Assembly: GCA_016713435.1 (NCBI GenBank)
Contig: JADJPD010000012.1
Coordinates: 200,255 to 264,254 of the forward strand
Length of the DNA: 64,000 nucleotides
DNA from: Gemmatimonadota bacterium
GTDB lineage: Bacteria; Gemmatimonadota; Gemmatimonadetes; Gemmatimonadales; GWC2-71-9
Reading direction: 5' to 3'
Shown: positions 25,411 through 34,383 of the stretch, piece after piece
Layout of the letters: every line of letters starts with the position of its first letter
How positions within the stretch are numbered: position 1 is the stretch's first letter
Made by a program: the position numbers and the translations under genes
The notes under the pieces: generated by a model
Told to the model about the DNA's origin: nothing
Databases searched by the model: none
Seen by the model: the letters and a program-made list of their open reading frames with translations, nothing else

Positions 25411-25974
25411 ATGGACATCCTCCTCCTCGGCCCGCCGGGCGCGGGCAAGGGCACCCAGGGCGCCCTCCTCGCCGAGCGCCTCGGCCTCCCGAAGTTCGCC
25501 ACCGGCGACCTGCTCCGTGATGCCGTGAAGCGGGGCACCCCCGTGGGCCTGCGCGCCAAGGCGGTGATGGAAGCCGGCCAGCTGGTCAGCGACGAGATCA
25601 TCATGGGCGTGGTGCGGGACGAGCTCGCCAAGCCCGAGGCCCGCAACGGCGTCATCTTCGACGGCGTGGTGCGCACCATCGCGCAGGCGGACGGCGTCAC
25701 GGCGCTGCTCACCGAGCTGGGCCGGAAGATGGACCACGTGCTCTTCTTCGACGTGCCCGACCAGGAGATCCTGGCCCGCATCGAGAAGCGCCGGGGCATC
25801 GAGGGCCGCGCCGACGACGATCCCGCCGCCGTGGCCACGCGCCTCCAGGCCTACCGCGCCCAGACCGCGCCGGTGCTGGACTGGTACCGCTCCCGCGGCC
25901 AGGTGCACCTCATCCAGGCCGTCGGCGACGTGAAGGCCATCGCGGCCACAGTGCAGGGCATCATCGGCCGCTGA
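25411..25974 (+). CDS. adk: Adenylate kinase
   Basis: Interconverts ATP + AMP and 2 ADP. 187 residues, the short-LID form without a zinc-binding Cys set. P-loop GPPGAGKGTQ at residues 7-16, then the AMP-binding ATGDLLRDAV. The family signature DGFPRT-x(3)-Q reads DGVVRTIAQ here: the conserved Phe-Pro is replaced by Val-Val, which is unusual. The LID region RIEKRRGIEGRADDDPA has the expected arginines. Placed after secY and before map, the common order. Confidence 0.93.
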   Translation: MDILLLGPPGAGKGTQGALLAERLGLPKFATGDLLRDAVKRGTPVGLRAKAVMEAGQLVSDEIIMGVVRDELAKPEARNGVIFDGVVRTIAQADGVTALLTELGRKMDHVLFFDVPDQEILARIEKRRGIEGRADDDPAAVATRLQAYRAQTAPVLDWYRSRGQVHLIQAVGDVKAIAATVQGIIGR

Positions 25975-25993
25975 CGGCCACGCGGCGCCTGCG

Positions 25994-26748
25994 ATGATCA
26001 CCCTCAAGTCCCCCCGGGAGATCGAGACGATGGCCCAGGCGGGGCGCATCGTCGCGGCCACGCTCGCCCTCATGCGGCGGAGCGTGAAGCCCGGGATGAG
26101 CACCCTCGACCTCGACACCCTGGCCGAGGAGTTCATCCGGAGCCACCCGGGGGCCACGCCCTCCTTCAAGGGCCTCTACGGCTTCCCCAAGACCCTCTGC
26201 ACCTCGATCAACGAGGAGATCGTGCACGGCATCCCGAGCGCCCGGCGGGTGCTCCGGGAGGGGAACGTCGTGAGCATCGACGTGGGGGTGCACCTCGACG
26301 GGCTCCACGCCGACAGCGCCACCACCGTCCCGGTGGGGGAGATCTCCCCCGAGGCGCGGCGCCTGCTCCGCGTCACCGAGGAATCGCTCTACCAGGGGAT
26401 CGAGCAGGCGCGGATCGGGAACCACGTGCAGGACATCGGGCACGCGGTGCAGCGGCACGCCGAGGCGGCGGGCTTCGGGGTGGTGCGGGAGCTCGTGGGG
26501 CACGGCATCGGCACCCAGTTCCACGAGGAGCCGCAGGTGCCCAACCACGGCCAGCCCAAGCGCGGCCCCCGGCTGCTCGAGGGGATGACCATCGCCATCG
26601 AGCCGATGATCACCGCCGGTGACTACCACACCAAGACCCTGCCCGACAAGTGGACCGTCGTCTCCGCCGACGGCAGCCTCTCTGCCCACTTCGAGCACAC
26701 GGTGGCCATCCTCAAGGACGGCCCCGCATCCTCACCACCGAGGGCTGA
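25994..26748 (+). CDS. map: Methionine aminopeptidase type I (3'-terminal frameshift)
   Basis: Removes initiator methionine. The metal ligands are visible: SIDVGVHLDGLHADS (two Asp), GHGIGTQFHEEP (His), IEPMI (Glu) and FEHTVAI (last Glu). The conserved end RILTTEG-stop is present but one frame away, because one C is missing in the C-run near nt 26722; the repaired stop is the TGA at 26746. Without repair the frame runs on 100 codons and would wrongly swallow the small gene at 26936. Length when repaired is about 251 residues, normal for the family. Confidence 0.93.
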
Positions 26749-26935
26749 GCGCGCCTCGCCGCGTCGTTGCCCTGCAGGCCCCCTTCCGCCGTCCCCCCAT
26801 CGCGCAGGCCGCCGTCCTCCTCCTGAGGTAACCCCTCGGGCCAATTCCGCTCGTGCCGTGCGCGCCTACTATGGGAGCCAGCAGCGCGGCGGGCCATGGG
26901 GGCCCGCGCGGAGGGCCGTCATCAAGGAGGGGAAC

Positions 26936-27067
26936 ATGCCGAGGCTCGAGGGCAAGCCCAGTGGGCTGCCGCAGGTCGTGGTCTGGGTGCTGGTCCTGCT
27001 GGCGGTCTTCCTCGTGCTCGAGTACCTGAACATCATCGATGTCGTGCCGAATCTCGGCCGGTCGTAG
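26936..27067 (+). CDS. 43-residue single-helix membrane protein, function unknown
   Basis: Tiny ORF with a strong AAGGAGGGG ribosome site 5 nt before its ATG. Residues 12-31 (LPQVVVWVLVLLAVFLVLEY) form one transmembrane helix with a basic N-terminus. It is 8 nt upstream of the PRC-barrel gene, so the two are probably cotranscribed and may act together at the membrane. No family is recognised. The upstream 187 nt contain a possible -10 (TACTAT, 26867-26872). Confidence 0.6.
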   Translation: MPRLEGKPSGLPQVVVWVLVLLAVFLVLEYLNIIDVVPNLGRS

Positions 27068-27075
27068 GAGGCGGC

Positions 27076-28357
27076 ATGCTCAAGGGAAGCGACGTGATCG
27101 GCCTGCCGGTGGTGACTTTCGACACCGGCGAGCGCCTCGAGAAGGTCAGTGACGTGGTCTTCGACCACGAATCCCGCCGGGTGCTGGGACTGGTGGTGGA
27201 TGACGGGGGCTGGTTCCGCGACGCCCGCGTGGTGCCCTTCGAGGCGGCGCGCACCATCGGGCCCGATGCGGTGATCGTGAGCTCGAAGGACGCGGTCACC
27301 ACGCCCGCGGCCGCGCACGGCATCCGGCGGATCCTGGAGCAGGACAACATCCTCAAGGGCACCCGCATCGTCACCACCGACGGTCACGAGCTCGGCACGC
27401 TCCGCGACCTCTACTTCGACGAGCGCACGGGCGACGTCGAGGGCTTCGAGGTGTCGGGCGGGATGTTCGCCGACGCCTACGAGGGCCGGAGCTTCGTGCC
27501 CGCGGCCAGCACCCTCACCATCGGTGAGGCGGTGGCCTTCGTGACGCCGGAGACCCTGGCGCTCATGGAGGAACAGGTGGGCGGCATCCGGGGGGCCATG
27601 GAGCGGACGGGTCATCGGGTCAACGAGGCCGCCGGCGACGCCGGCGATCGCGTGCGCGCCGTGACCGGCGCCCTCGGCCGCCCGCCCGAGACCCTCGAGG
27701 AGGCCTGGGGCCGGCGGGTGAAGCGCGACGTCCGGACCGCCGGCGGCTACCTGGTGGCCGCGCGGGGGCCAGCTCGTGACGGATCCCGTCATCACCCGCG
27801 CCCGCGAGGCCGGGTGCGAGCGCGACGTGCTCGAGGCCGTGACCGTGGTGGAGGCCGACGACAAGCCGGCGGAGCTCGACGCGTTCGGGAGCCGCGTGCG
27901 CGAGGGCGCCCAGTCGGTGCAGGCGGAAGCCAAGAACCTCTGGGAACGGATCAAGGAAAAGGGCGTCGAGACCCGGGACCGGGCCGCCGCCGAGGCAGAG
28001 CAGCGCCGCATCAACGGGGCGCTGGGCCGGCCGGTGACGCGGGTCATCCTGGACCGCGGCGATCGGGTGATCCTCAACGTGGGCGAGATCATCACCCACC
28101 GCGCCATCGCCATGGCCCGCACCGAGGGGGTGCTGGAGATCCTGCTCGATTCCGTGGCCACGGGCGAGCCGACGTTCTCCGAGGACTACCTGCGTGCGCC
28201 GGAACCGGGCCGCGCGGCGCTCGAGGGGTCGCAGGTGCCGGTGCAGGACCGCCCGCCCGAGGTGCCGCGCGCGGAGGGTGGGCTCGACGAGCTGGTCAAC
28301 GAGCAGGCCGACGAGGACTCGCGCCCGGGTCCGGACGGCCCCGTGCGCCCGCGCTAG
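27076..28357 (+). CDS. PRC-barrel domain protein (one-base frameshift)
   Basis: About 427 residues after repair. Residues 1-80 and about 90-160 are two PRC-barrel-like modules (GLPVVTFDTGERLEKVSDVVFD and GTRIVTTDGHELGTLRDLYFDERTGDVEGFEV). The second half, in the other frame, has a charged helical region (QAEAKNLWERIKEKGVETRDR) and ends with VILDRGDRVILNVGEIITHRAI. The switch is an extra C at about nt 27769: the expected ARGQLVTDPV reads ARGPARD. GGAGG precedes the ATG. PRC-barrels occur in RNA maturation (RimM) and photosystem proteins, but no specific function can be assigned. Its stop overlaps the convergent cyclodeaminase stop in a shared CTAG. Confidence 0.8.
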
Positions 28358-28968
28358 CGCGGGGCCTGCAGGCGCTCCTCGAGGGCCATGCGCGCCTCGG
28401 CGGCTGCCCGCTGGGTGTCGCGGAGCGCGATGTCCGACTGGTCCGCCAGCACGCGCAGGTCCTCCGGGCGGCCCGCGGCCAGCACGTTGGCACGCAGGTT
28501 GAGTTGCGAGCCGGCCGCGGCCGCCGCCGCGAGCAGCGTCGCCATCACCGCGTCGGGGCCGGCGCCCGGCGGGGCGGCCCGCACCGCGCGCCGCCCGAGC
28601 AGCGCCACCTCCCGCGACAGCCGCACCACCTCCGCCGGCACGTGCGCCGCCTTTCGCCAGGCGGCGCGCAGGCGTGCCTCCTGCTCCTGCTCCCCTCCGC
28701 TCGCGTCCTTTCGCGCCGCGATCACCGCGGAATAGGCGAGCGCATCCTCGTCCGCGAGGGCAAGCAGCCGGGTCCGGAGCGACTCCGCCGATTCCACCAG
28801 CTGCGCCAGGGCCGCGTCATCCCCACCGCGCGCGAGCGCGATCCGGCCGGTCATGGCGGCGAGGGCCGCGCCGAGCGCGCACGTCACGGCGGCCGCCGCA
28901 CCGCCGCCGGGAGCCGGCGTGGCCTGGGCGAGCTCCCGGGTGAAATCGTCGAGGGGCAGGGAAGACAT
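28354..28968 (-). CDS. FTCD_C / FchA-like cyclodeaminase-cyclohydrolase family protein
   Basis: Homologue of the cyclodeaminase domain of formiminotransferase-cyclodeaminase and of methenyl-THF cyclohydrolase FchA, 204 residues, all helical. The N-terminal SLPLDDFTRELAQATPAPGGGAAAAVTCALGAALAAM is the family signature (TPAPGGGS/A loop). It presumably acts on a folate one-carbon substrate; which reaction is not decidable. It lies 35 nt downstream of the inositol-monophosphatase gene on the same strand. Confidence 0.85.
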   Translation of the reverse strand: MSSLPLDDFTRELAQATPAPGGGAAAAVTCALGAALAAMTGRIALARGGDDAALAQLVESAESLRTRLLALADEDALAYSAVIAARKDASGGEQEQEARLRAAWRKAAHVPAEVVRLSREVALLGRRAVRAAPPGAGPDAVMATLLAAAAAAGSQLNLRANVLAAGRPEDLRVLADQSDIALRDTQRAAAEARMALEERLQAPR

Positions 28969-29003
28969 CGGGCTCCCGGGCGGAGGAGGGAAGGAAGGGA
29001 TGC

Positions 29004-29816
29004 TCAGGGGACGGCGCCGCCGCGCCCGTCGCCCACGGCCGTGATGAGGCCGAGGAGCCAGGCGTGGATGGCGGGGTTGCCGGCCAGCACGGCGCCGTGC
29101 TCCACCCCGCGGTCGCGGCCCTGAAAGTCGGTGACGCGCCCGCCCGCCTCGCGGACCAGCAGCGTGCCTGCCGCCATGTCCCAGGCCGAGAGCCGCTGCT
29201 CCCAGAAGCCCTCGAATCGGCCCGCTGCCACGTCGGCCAGGTCGATGGCCGCTGACCCCGGCCGGCGGACCCCGCTCGCCGCCTCAATCACCCGCCGCAG
29301 CTGCGTGAGGTATTCGTCCACGCGGCCAAAGTCCTTGAAGGGCAGCCCCGTCCCGATCAGCGCATGCGAGGGCTCCGTGATGGCCGAGACGCGGATCGGC
29401 GCCCCGTTCTCGAAGGCGCCGCCGCCCCGGGTGGCCGTGGTCAGGCGGTCGAGCGGCACGTGAAGCACGGCGGCCGCCTCGAGCACCCCATCCACCGCCG
29501 CCGCGATCGACACCGAATAGGCGGGAAAGCCGTGCAGGAAGTTGGTGGTGCCATCCAGCGGATCCACCACCCAGACCAGGCCCCGGGTCACCACCTCCGG
29601 CGAGAGCTCCTCGCCGATGATCATTGCCCCCGGCGTGGCCGCCAGCAGGGTCTCGGCGATCAGGCCCTCGGCGGTGCGGTCCACCTCGGTGGCCCAGTCG
29701 GCCCGGCCCTTCATGGTCCAGGCGGACGGGTCGGGGCGCGGGGTGGCGCGCAGGTAGGCGCCGGCCCGGCGGGCGGCGATCACGGCGTGGTGCAGTAAGT
29801 CGTTGGCGGATGCCAT
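29004..29816 (-). CDS. Inositol monophosphatase family protein
   Basis: Mg-dependent sugar-phosphate phosphatase of the SuhB/IMPase fold, 270 residues. Metal-binding motifs are GEELSPE (first Glu), WVVDPLDGTTNFLHGFP and the C-terminal WDMAAGTLLVREAGG. It could dephosphorylate inositol phosphates, 3'-phosphoadenosine phosphate or histidinol phosphate; sequence alone does not decide. The start at 29816 (MASANDLL) faces trpS divergently with a 36-nt gap that also carries the trpS promoter. Confidence 0.9.
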   Translation of the reverse strand: MASANDLLHHAVIAARRAGAYLRATPRPDPSAWTMKGRADWATEVDRTAEGLIAETLLAATPGAMIIGEELSPEVVTRGLVWVVDPLDGTTNFLHGFPAYSVSIAAAVDGVLEAAAVLHVPLDRLTTATRGGGAFENGAPIRVSAITEPSHALIGTGLPFKDFGRVDEYLTQLRRVIEAASGVRRPGSAAIDLADVAAGRFEGFWEQRLSAWDMAAGTLLVREAGGRVTDFQGRDRGVEHGAVLAGNPAIHAWLLGLITAVGDGRGGAVP

Positions 29817-29817
29817 C

Positions 29818-29846
29818 TTGCGGGGCCTCTTGGGCGTCCTTAGCTT
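29818..29846 (+). promoter_or_regulatory. Promoter of trpS, probably leaderless
   Basis: TTGCGG (29818-29823), 17-nt spacer, TAGCTT (29841-29846), and the trpS ATG only 6 nt downstream. The -35 box abuts the start codon of the divergent gene. Confidence 0.65.
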
Positions 29847-29852
29847 GCGCCG

Positions 29853-30842
29853 ATGCCTCGTATCTTCTCTGGGATCCAGCCCAGCGGCGAGCTCCACATC
29901 GGCAACTGGCTCGGCGCGGTGCAGAACTGGGTCCGTCTGCAGCAGACCTACGACTGCATCTACTGCGTCGTCGACCTTCACGCCATCACCGGCAAGTACG
30001 AGCCGGCGGCGCTGCAGCGGCGCACCTGGGAGATGGCGGTGGGCCTGCTGGCCGCCGGCGTGGATCCCAACCGGGTCACGCTCTTCGTCCAGTCGCACGT
30101 GCCGGAGCACGCGGAACTGCAGTGGCTCTTCAACGCCGTGACGCCGATCGGCGAGCTGGAGCGGATGACGCAGTTCAAAGATAAGTCGTCCCGGTTCGAG
30201 AGCGTGCCGGCGGGCCTGCTCAACTATCCGGTGCTCATGGCGGCCGACATCCTCCTGTACCGCGCCGACCTGGTGCCGGTGGGGGAAGACCAGGTGCAGC
30301 ACCTCGAGCTCACCCGCGAGATCTGCCGCAAGTGGAACGCCGAGTTCGGCGGGGGCGAGGACTACTTCCCGGAACCCAAGCCGCTGCTCACCCAGGCCAA
30401 GCGCGTCATGGGCCTCGACGGGCAGAGCAAGATGTCGAAGAGCCTCGGCAACACCATCGGCATCCTGGAGCCGCCCGAGGAGGTGTGGGCCAAGCTCCGC
30501 CCGGCCAAGACCGATCCGGCGCGGGTACGGAGGCAGGATCCCGGTACCCCCGAGAACTGCAACATCTACGCGCTGCACGGCTTCTTCTCGCCGCCGGAGA
30601 CGGTGGCCACGGTGGCCCACAACTGCCGCACGGCGGCGTGGGGCTGCATCGAGTGCAAGAAGGTGCTGTCGGACAACCTCAACGCGCAGCTCGACCCCAT
30701 CCGCGCGCGCGCGGCCGAGCTGTCGGCGCATCCCGAGACGGTGGTGGAGCTGCTCGGCGACGGCGCCGAGCGCGCCCGCCGCATCGCCCGGGAGACGATG
30801 CGCGAGGTGCGCGAGCGGATGGGCTTCCTGGCGCGGGACTGA
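29853..30842 (+). CDS. trpS: Tryptophanyl-tRNA synthetase
   Basis: Class I synthetase charging tRNA-Trp, 329 residues. The HIGH-type motif appears as GELHIGNWLGAV (residues 11-22) and KMSKSLGN is the KMSKS loop. Also present are the DLHAITGKY and PVLMAADILLYRADLVPVGEDQVQHLELTREI segments. The ATG opens almost at the predicted transcript start. pilT follows after 10 nt, so the two may be cotranscribed. Confidence 0.96.
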   Translation: MPRIFSGIQPSGELHIGNWLGAVQNWVRLQQTYDCIYCVVDLHAITGKYEPAALQRRTWEMAVGLLAAGVDPNRVTLFVQSHVPEHAELQWLFNAVTPIGELERMTQFKDKSSRFESVPAGLLNYPVLMAADILLYRADLVPVGEDQVQHLELTREICRKWNAEFGGGEDYFPEPKPLLTQAKRVMGLDGQSKMSKSLGNTIGILEPPEEVWAKLRPAKTDPARVRRQDPGTPENCNIYALHGFFSPPETVATVAHNCRTAAWGCIECKKVLSDNLNAQLDPIRARAAELSAHPETVVELLGDGAERARRIARETMREVRERMGFLARD

Positions 30843-30852
30843 GGAGGGGGGC

Positions 30853-31889
30853 ATGGAGAAGATCATCAAGGCCGCCGTCGAGCGGGGCGCCTCCGACCTC
30901 CACATCAAGGCCGGCGACGTCTTCCGCGCGCGGATCAACGGCAAGCTGGTGCCCCTCACCAAGCAGCGCCTGACCCCGGACCAGACCCGCGCCATCGCGC
31001 TGAAGCTCCTGCCCAACGACGAGGAGCGCTCGCGGGTGGAGCGGCTCAAGGACTTCGACTGCTCCTGGGGCATGCCTGGGGTGGGGCGGTTCCGGGTCAA
31101 CGTGCTGCGGCAGCGCTCGTCGTTAATGATCGTCATGCGCGTCATCCCCTTCGCGGTCCCGACGCTCGAGGAGCTCAAGCTGCCGCCCGTCACGGCCCGC
31201 CTGGCCGAGCTGGAGCAGGGCCTGGTGCTGGTCACCGGCGTCTCGGGCTCCGGGAAGAGTTCCACCGTGGCGGCCATGCTCAACCACGTGAACCAGAACC
31301 TGCACCGCCACATCGTCACGGTGGAGAACCCGATCGAGTTCCTGCACCGCGACGTGAAGTGCTCGGTGACCCAGCGCGAGGTGGGCGTGGACACCGAGAG
31401 CTTCTCCATCGGGCTGCAGGCGGCGCTGCGGCAAGATCCCGACGTGATCGTCATCGGGGAGATCGGCGACAGCGAGACGCTCGACACCGCCATCAAGGCG
31501 GCCGAGCGCGGCCACATGGTCCTCTCGACGCTGCCCACCCCCGACGTCACCAGCACCCTCAGCCGGCTCCATTCCATGTTCCCGCCGCAGGAGCGGGAGA
31601 TCGGCCGTATCCGCCTCGCCGAGGTCCTCCGCGGGGTGGTGGCCCAGCGGCTGCTGCCGCGGAAGGAGGGGGAGGCCGCCTGCCGGTGCTCGAGGTGCTC
31701 ACCGCCACCGCCGCCACCCGCGCCATCCTGCGCGAGCCCGAGCGCCTCGCCGCGCTCCGCGCCCTGATCGCCGAGGGCGCGAGCGAGGGGATGCAGACCT
31801 TCGAGCAGCACGCCGGCCGCCTCGTGGACGCCGGTGACATCGCCGCGGAGTCCGCTGCGGCCCTCGGCATGGCCACGCCCGCGCCCTGA
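30853..31889 (+). CDS. PilT/PilU-like type IV pilus retraction ATPase (one-base frameshift)
   Basis: Hexameric motor of the GspE/PilT family, about 345 residues when repaired. Walker A GVSGSGKSS at 129-137, Asp-box-like VENPIEF around 157-163, Walker B DVIVIGEI at 197-204. The His-box TLHT reads TLPT here (a CAC-to-CCC change), an unusual loss of a normally conserved His. One G is missing in a G-run near nt 31672; after it the frame continues as GRLPVLEVLTATAATRAIL to the stop at 31889. GGAGGGGGG precedes the ATG. The minor-pilin operon at 35-39.6 kb is a plausible partner system. Confidence 0.88.
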
Positions 31890-32980
31890 GCCCCGACGCG
31901 CTGCTCCAGGCCGTCCTTGCCTCCCCGCGGGAGGCCGGGACGCCTGCCACGGACTCGGCGCGCGCCGCGGTGCGCCAATGGCTCGAGGCCCGCGGGTATG
32001 CTGTGCAGGAACAGCGCTTCTCCTTCCAGCCCGCCGCCCTCAGCGCGTTCCCCCTCGTGGGCGCCGGCCTCGGCTGGCTCACCCTGATCCAGTTGCCCCT
32101 CCTCACCTTTGCCTCCGTGCCCGGGTGGGCCGCGCTCGCGGTCTGGCTGGCCGGCGCCGGGGCGCTCGGGGTGCTGGCCTGGGGCATCGGCAGCGGCACC
32201 CGTGTCCCCGGGACGGAGCAGCGGGAGGACGCCAACCTGATCGCCCGGCCACCGGGGGGCGAGCCGGTGCGGCGCTGGGTGGTGGCCCATCTCGACAGCA
32301 AGGCCCAGGGGCACTCCATGGCGGGGCGTCTGGTGGCGGTCTGGGTGGTCGTGCTGGCCGTCCTGGCCCTGACCGGACTGGCGGTGGCGCGCCTGGTGGG
32401 TGGGGCGCCGCTGGACCCTGTCCCGGTGGCGGCTGGGGCCGGGCTTGCCCTGGCTGCTGGGGGGCTCGCGGCACGGGGCCGGCTCAAGGGGGGCTCCCAG
32501 GGGGCGCGGGACAACGGAACGGGCCTCCTCGCGGCACTGGAGGCCGCTGCCGGGGCTCCGGTACCGGGGGTGGGGATCCTGGTGACCGGGGCAGAGGAGT
32601 TCGGCCTGGTGGGGGCGCGGGCCCTGGTGAAGGGGGGGCTCGCGGTGGCCGGCACCGAGGTCATCAACCTCGACACCATCGCCGACCGGGGCGACCTCGC
32701 GGTGGTCATCCACGACCCCGCCCACCGGCCGCTCGCCGACCGTCTGGCGGCGGCCCTCGGCGGGATTGGTCCCCGCGTGGTGGTCCGCCGGCTGCCCGTG
32801 GGCATCCTGGTGGACAGCGTCCCGCTGGCCCGCGCGGGCGCCGTGGCGGTCACCATTGGCCGGCTCGACTGGTCGGTCCTCCGGGTGCTGCACACCCCGC
32901 GCGACACGCTCGACGGCCTCGATCTCGGCACGGCGCGCGCCGTCGGGCGGGTGCTCGCCGGGCTGCCGCCGCCTCGTTGA
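31886..32980 (+). CDS. Membrane-embedded M28-like aminopeptidase, probable CTG start
   Basis: The C-terminal part is a peptidase M28 fold: VVAHLDSKAQGHS (first zinc ligands HxD), ARDNGTGLLAALEAA, TGAEEFGLVGARAL (Glu pair), EVINLDTIADRG and LHTPRDTLDGLD (last His). Three to four hydrophobic helices lie at about residues 45-95 and 135-185. The first standard start is GTG 31970, but the upstream codons encode the family-like ALLQAVLASPREAGTPATDSARAAV. The only start-like codon before them is CTG 31886, as CTGA over the pilT stop. Substrate unknown. Confidence 0.8.
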   Translation: MSPDALLQAVLASPREAGTPATDSARAAVRQWLEARGYAVQEQRFSFQPAALSAFPLVGAGLGWLTLIQLPLLTFASVPGWAALAVWLAGAGALGVLAWGIGSGTRVPGTEQREDANLIARPPGGEPVRRWVVAHLDSKAQGHSMAGRLVAVWVVVLAVLALTGLAVARLVGGAPLDPVPVAAGAGLALAAGGLAARGRLKGGSQGARDNGTGLLAALEAAAGAPVPGVGILVTGAEEFGLVGARALVKGGLAVAGTEVINLDTIADRGDLAVVIHDPAHRPLADRLAAALGGIGPRVVVRRLPVGILVDSVPLARAGAVAVTIGRLDWSVLRVLHTPRDTLDGLDLGTARAVGRVLAGLPPPR

Positions 32981-33004
32981 CAATCGGCGGGTGCCGTCTA
33001 GCTT
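32977..33004 (+). promoter_or_regulatory. Promoter upstream of purA
   Basis: Perfect TTGACA (32977-32982), 16-nt spacer, TAGCTT (32999-33004). The -35 box overlaps the stop codon of the preceding gene. An intrinsic terminator begins only about 15 nt after the -10 box. Confidence 0.7.
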
Positions 33005-33018
33005 TAGCCAGAGGATAC

Positions 33019-33054
33019 ACCGGGGCCCCCGAGGCGGGGCCCCGGTTCTTTTTT
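33019..33054 (+). terminator. Intrinsic terminator or attenuator in the purA leader
   Basis: An 11-bp perfect stem (ACCGGGGCCCC with GGGGCCCCGGT), 6-nt loop, then TCTTTTTT. It stands between the TTGACA/TAGCTT promoter and the purA ATG, 50 nt before the gene. It may end the upstream operon, attenuate purA, or make a short RNA. Confidence 0.85.
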
Positions 33055-33102
33055 GGGGTCCGGAGCAGGGATCCCGCGCCAGCACTCCGAAAGCCGGAAG
33101 CC

Positions 33103-34383
33103 ATGTTCGGACCCAAGACGCATTGCGTGGTGGTGGTCGGCGCCCAGTGGGGCGACGAAGGCAAGGGGAAGCTCGTCGACGTGATGGCCGAGCGGGCCGA
33201 TTACGTGGTGCGCTACCAGGGCGGGGCCAACGCCGGCCACACCGTCTGCATCGGGGACGCGCAGTTCATCCTGCAGCAGATCCCGTCGGGCATCCTCCAC
33301 GACAACTGCACCTGCATCGTCGGCAACGGCGTGGTGCTGGACCCGGAACAGTTCTTCAGTGAACTCGACGGGCTCGGCAAGAAGGCCATCGCCACCGGGG
33401 GCCGGATCCTGGTGTCGGAGCGGGCGCACCTGGTGCTGCCCTACCACAAGCAGCTCGACCGTGCGCACGAGAAGAGCCAGAAGATCGGCACCACGGGGCG
33501 GGGCATCGGGCCCACCTACGAGGACAAGTACGGCCGCCGCGGCATCCGGGTGGGCGACCTCCGCTACCTCGAGAGCACCAAGGCGCTGGTGGCCGAGCGG
33601 GTGGCGCGGGCCAACCAACTGCTCGAGCTCATGGGCGCCAGCGAGCGCGCCTCCGTGGAGGAGCACCACGCCCTCCTCGACCGGCTGGCCCCCCGGCTGG
33701 TGCCGCTCAGCACCGACACCGGGTACCTGGTCCACCACGCCCTCAAGCAGGGCAAGCGGGTGCTGCTGGAGGGGGCGCAGGGCGCGCTCCTCGACGTGGA
33801 CCACGGCACCTACCCGTTCGTCACGTCGTCCAACACCACGGCGGGCGGGGCCGCGGTGGGCGCCGGCATCGGCCCCACGGCCATTGACGAGGTGCTCGGC
33901 GTGGTGAAGGCCTACACCACCCGCGTCGGCAACGGCCCGCTGCCCACCCAGGCGGCCGACGGGGTCGAGGAGGAGCTCCGCAAGCTCGGCGGCGAGTTCG
34001 GTGCCGTGACCGGGCGGCCCCGCCGCTGCGGCTGGTTCGATGCCATGGTGGTGCGCTATTCGGTCCGCGTGAACGGCCTCACCGGCCTCGCCGTCACCAA
34101 GCTCGACGTGCTCGACACCTTCGGCGAGATCCCCGTGGGGACCGGTTACCAGCTGGATGGCGCGCCCTGCACCGTGATGCCCTCCGACGTGCGGGCGCTG
34201 GAGCAGGTGGTGCCGCAGTACGAGGTGCTGCCCGGCTGGCGGAAGCCCACCACGGGCGCCCGCAGGCTCGCCGACCTGCCACCGGAGGCCCGCGCCTACC
34301 TCGACCGGCTCGAGGACCTCTCCGGCGCGCCCATCCGCTACGTGAGCGTCGGCACCCGCCGCGACCAGATCATCGAAGTCTGA
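33103..34383 (+). CDS. purA: Adenylosuccinate synthetase
   Basis: First committed step from IMP to AMP, using GTP and aspartate; 426 residues. GAQWGDEGKGKLVD near the N-terminus is the phosphate-binding signature, followed by YQGGANAGHTV, GTTGRGIGPTYEDK and the C-terminal YVSVGTRRDQ. The ATG is preceded by GGAAG. Its stop overlaps the ypdA start by one base. A promoter and an intrinsic terminator lie in its leader. Confidence 0.97.
   Translation: MFGPKTHCVVVVGAQWGDEGKGKLVDVMAERADYVVRYQGGANAGHTVCIGDAQFILQQIPSGILHDNCTCIVGNGVVLDPEQFFSELDGLGKKAIATGGRILVSERAHLVLPYHKQLDRAHEKSQKIGTTGRGIGPTYEDKYGRRGIRVGDLRYLESTKALVAERVARANQLLELMGASERASVEEHHALLDRLAPRLVPLSTDTGYLVHHALKQGKRVLLEGAQGALLDVDHGTYPFVTSSNTTAGGAAVGAGIGPTAIDEVLGVVKAYTTRVGNGPLPTQAADGVEEELRKLGGEFGAVTGRPRRCGWFDAMVVRYSVRVNGLTGLAVTKLDVLDTFGEIPVGTGYQLDGAPCTVMPSDVRALEQVVPQYEVLPGWRKPTTGARRLADLPPEARAYLDRLEDLSGAPIRYVSVGTRRDQIIEV

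Noticed and set aside
25994..27067. 357-residue protein made of Map plus a membrane tail
   Set aside because: The true Map end (RILTTEG-stop) is present in the adjacent frame, and the tail is an independent 43-residue gene with its own strong ribosome site; the fusion results from one missing C.
28348..28363. Palindrome CCCGCGCTAGCGCGGG as an operator or terminator
   Set aside because: It is formed by the overlapping stop codons (shared CTAG) and the Arg/Pro codons of two convergent genes; no loop or T-run supports a terminator.
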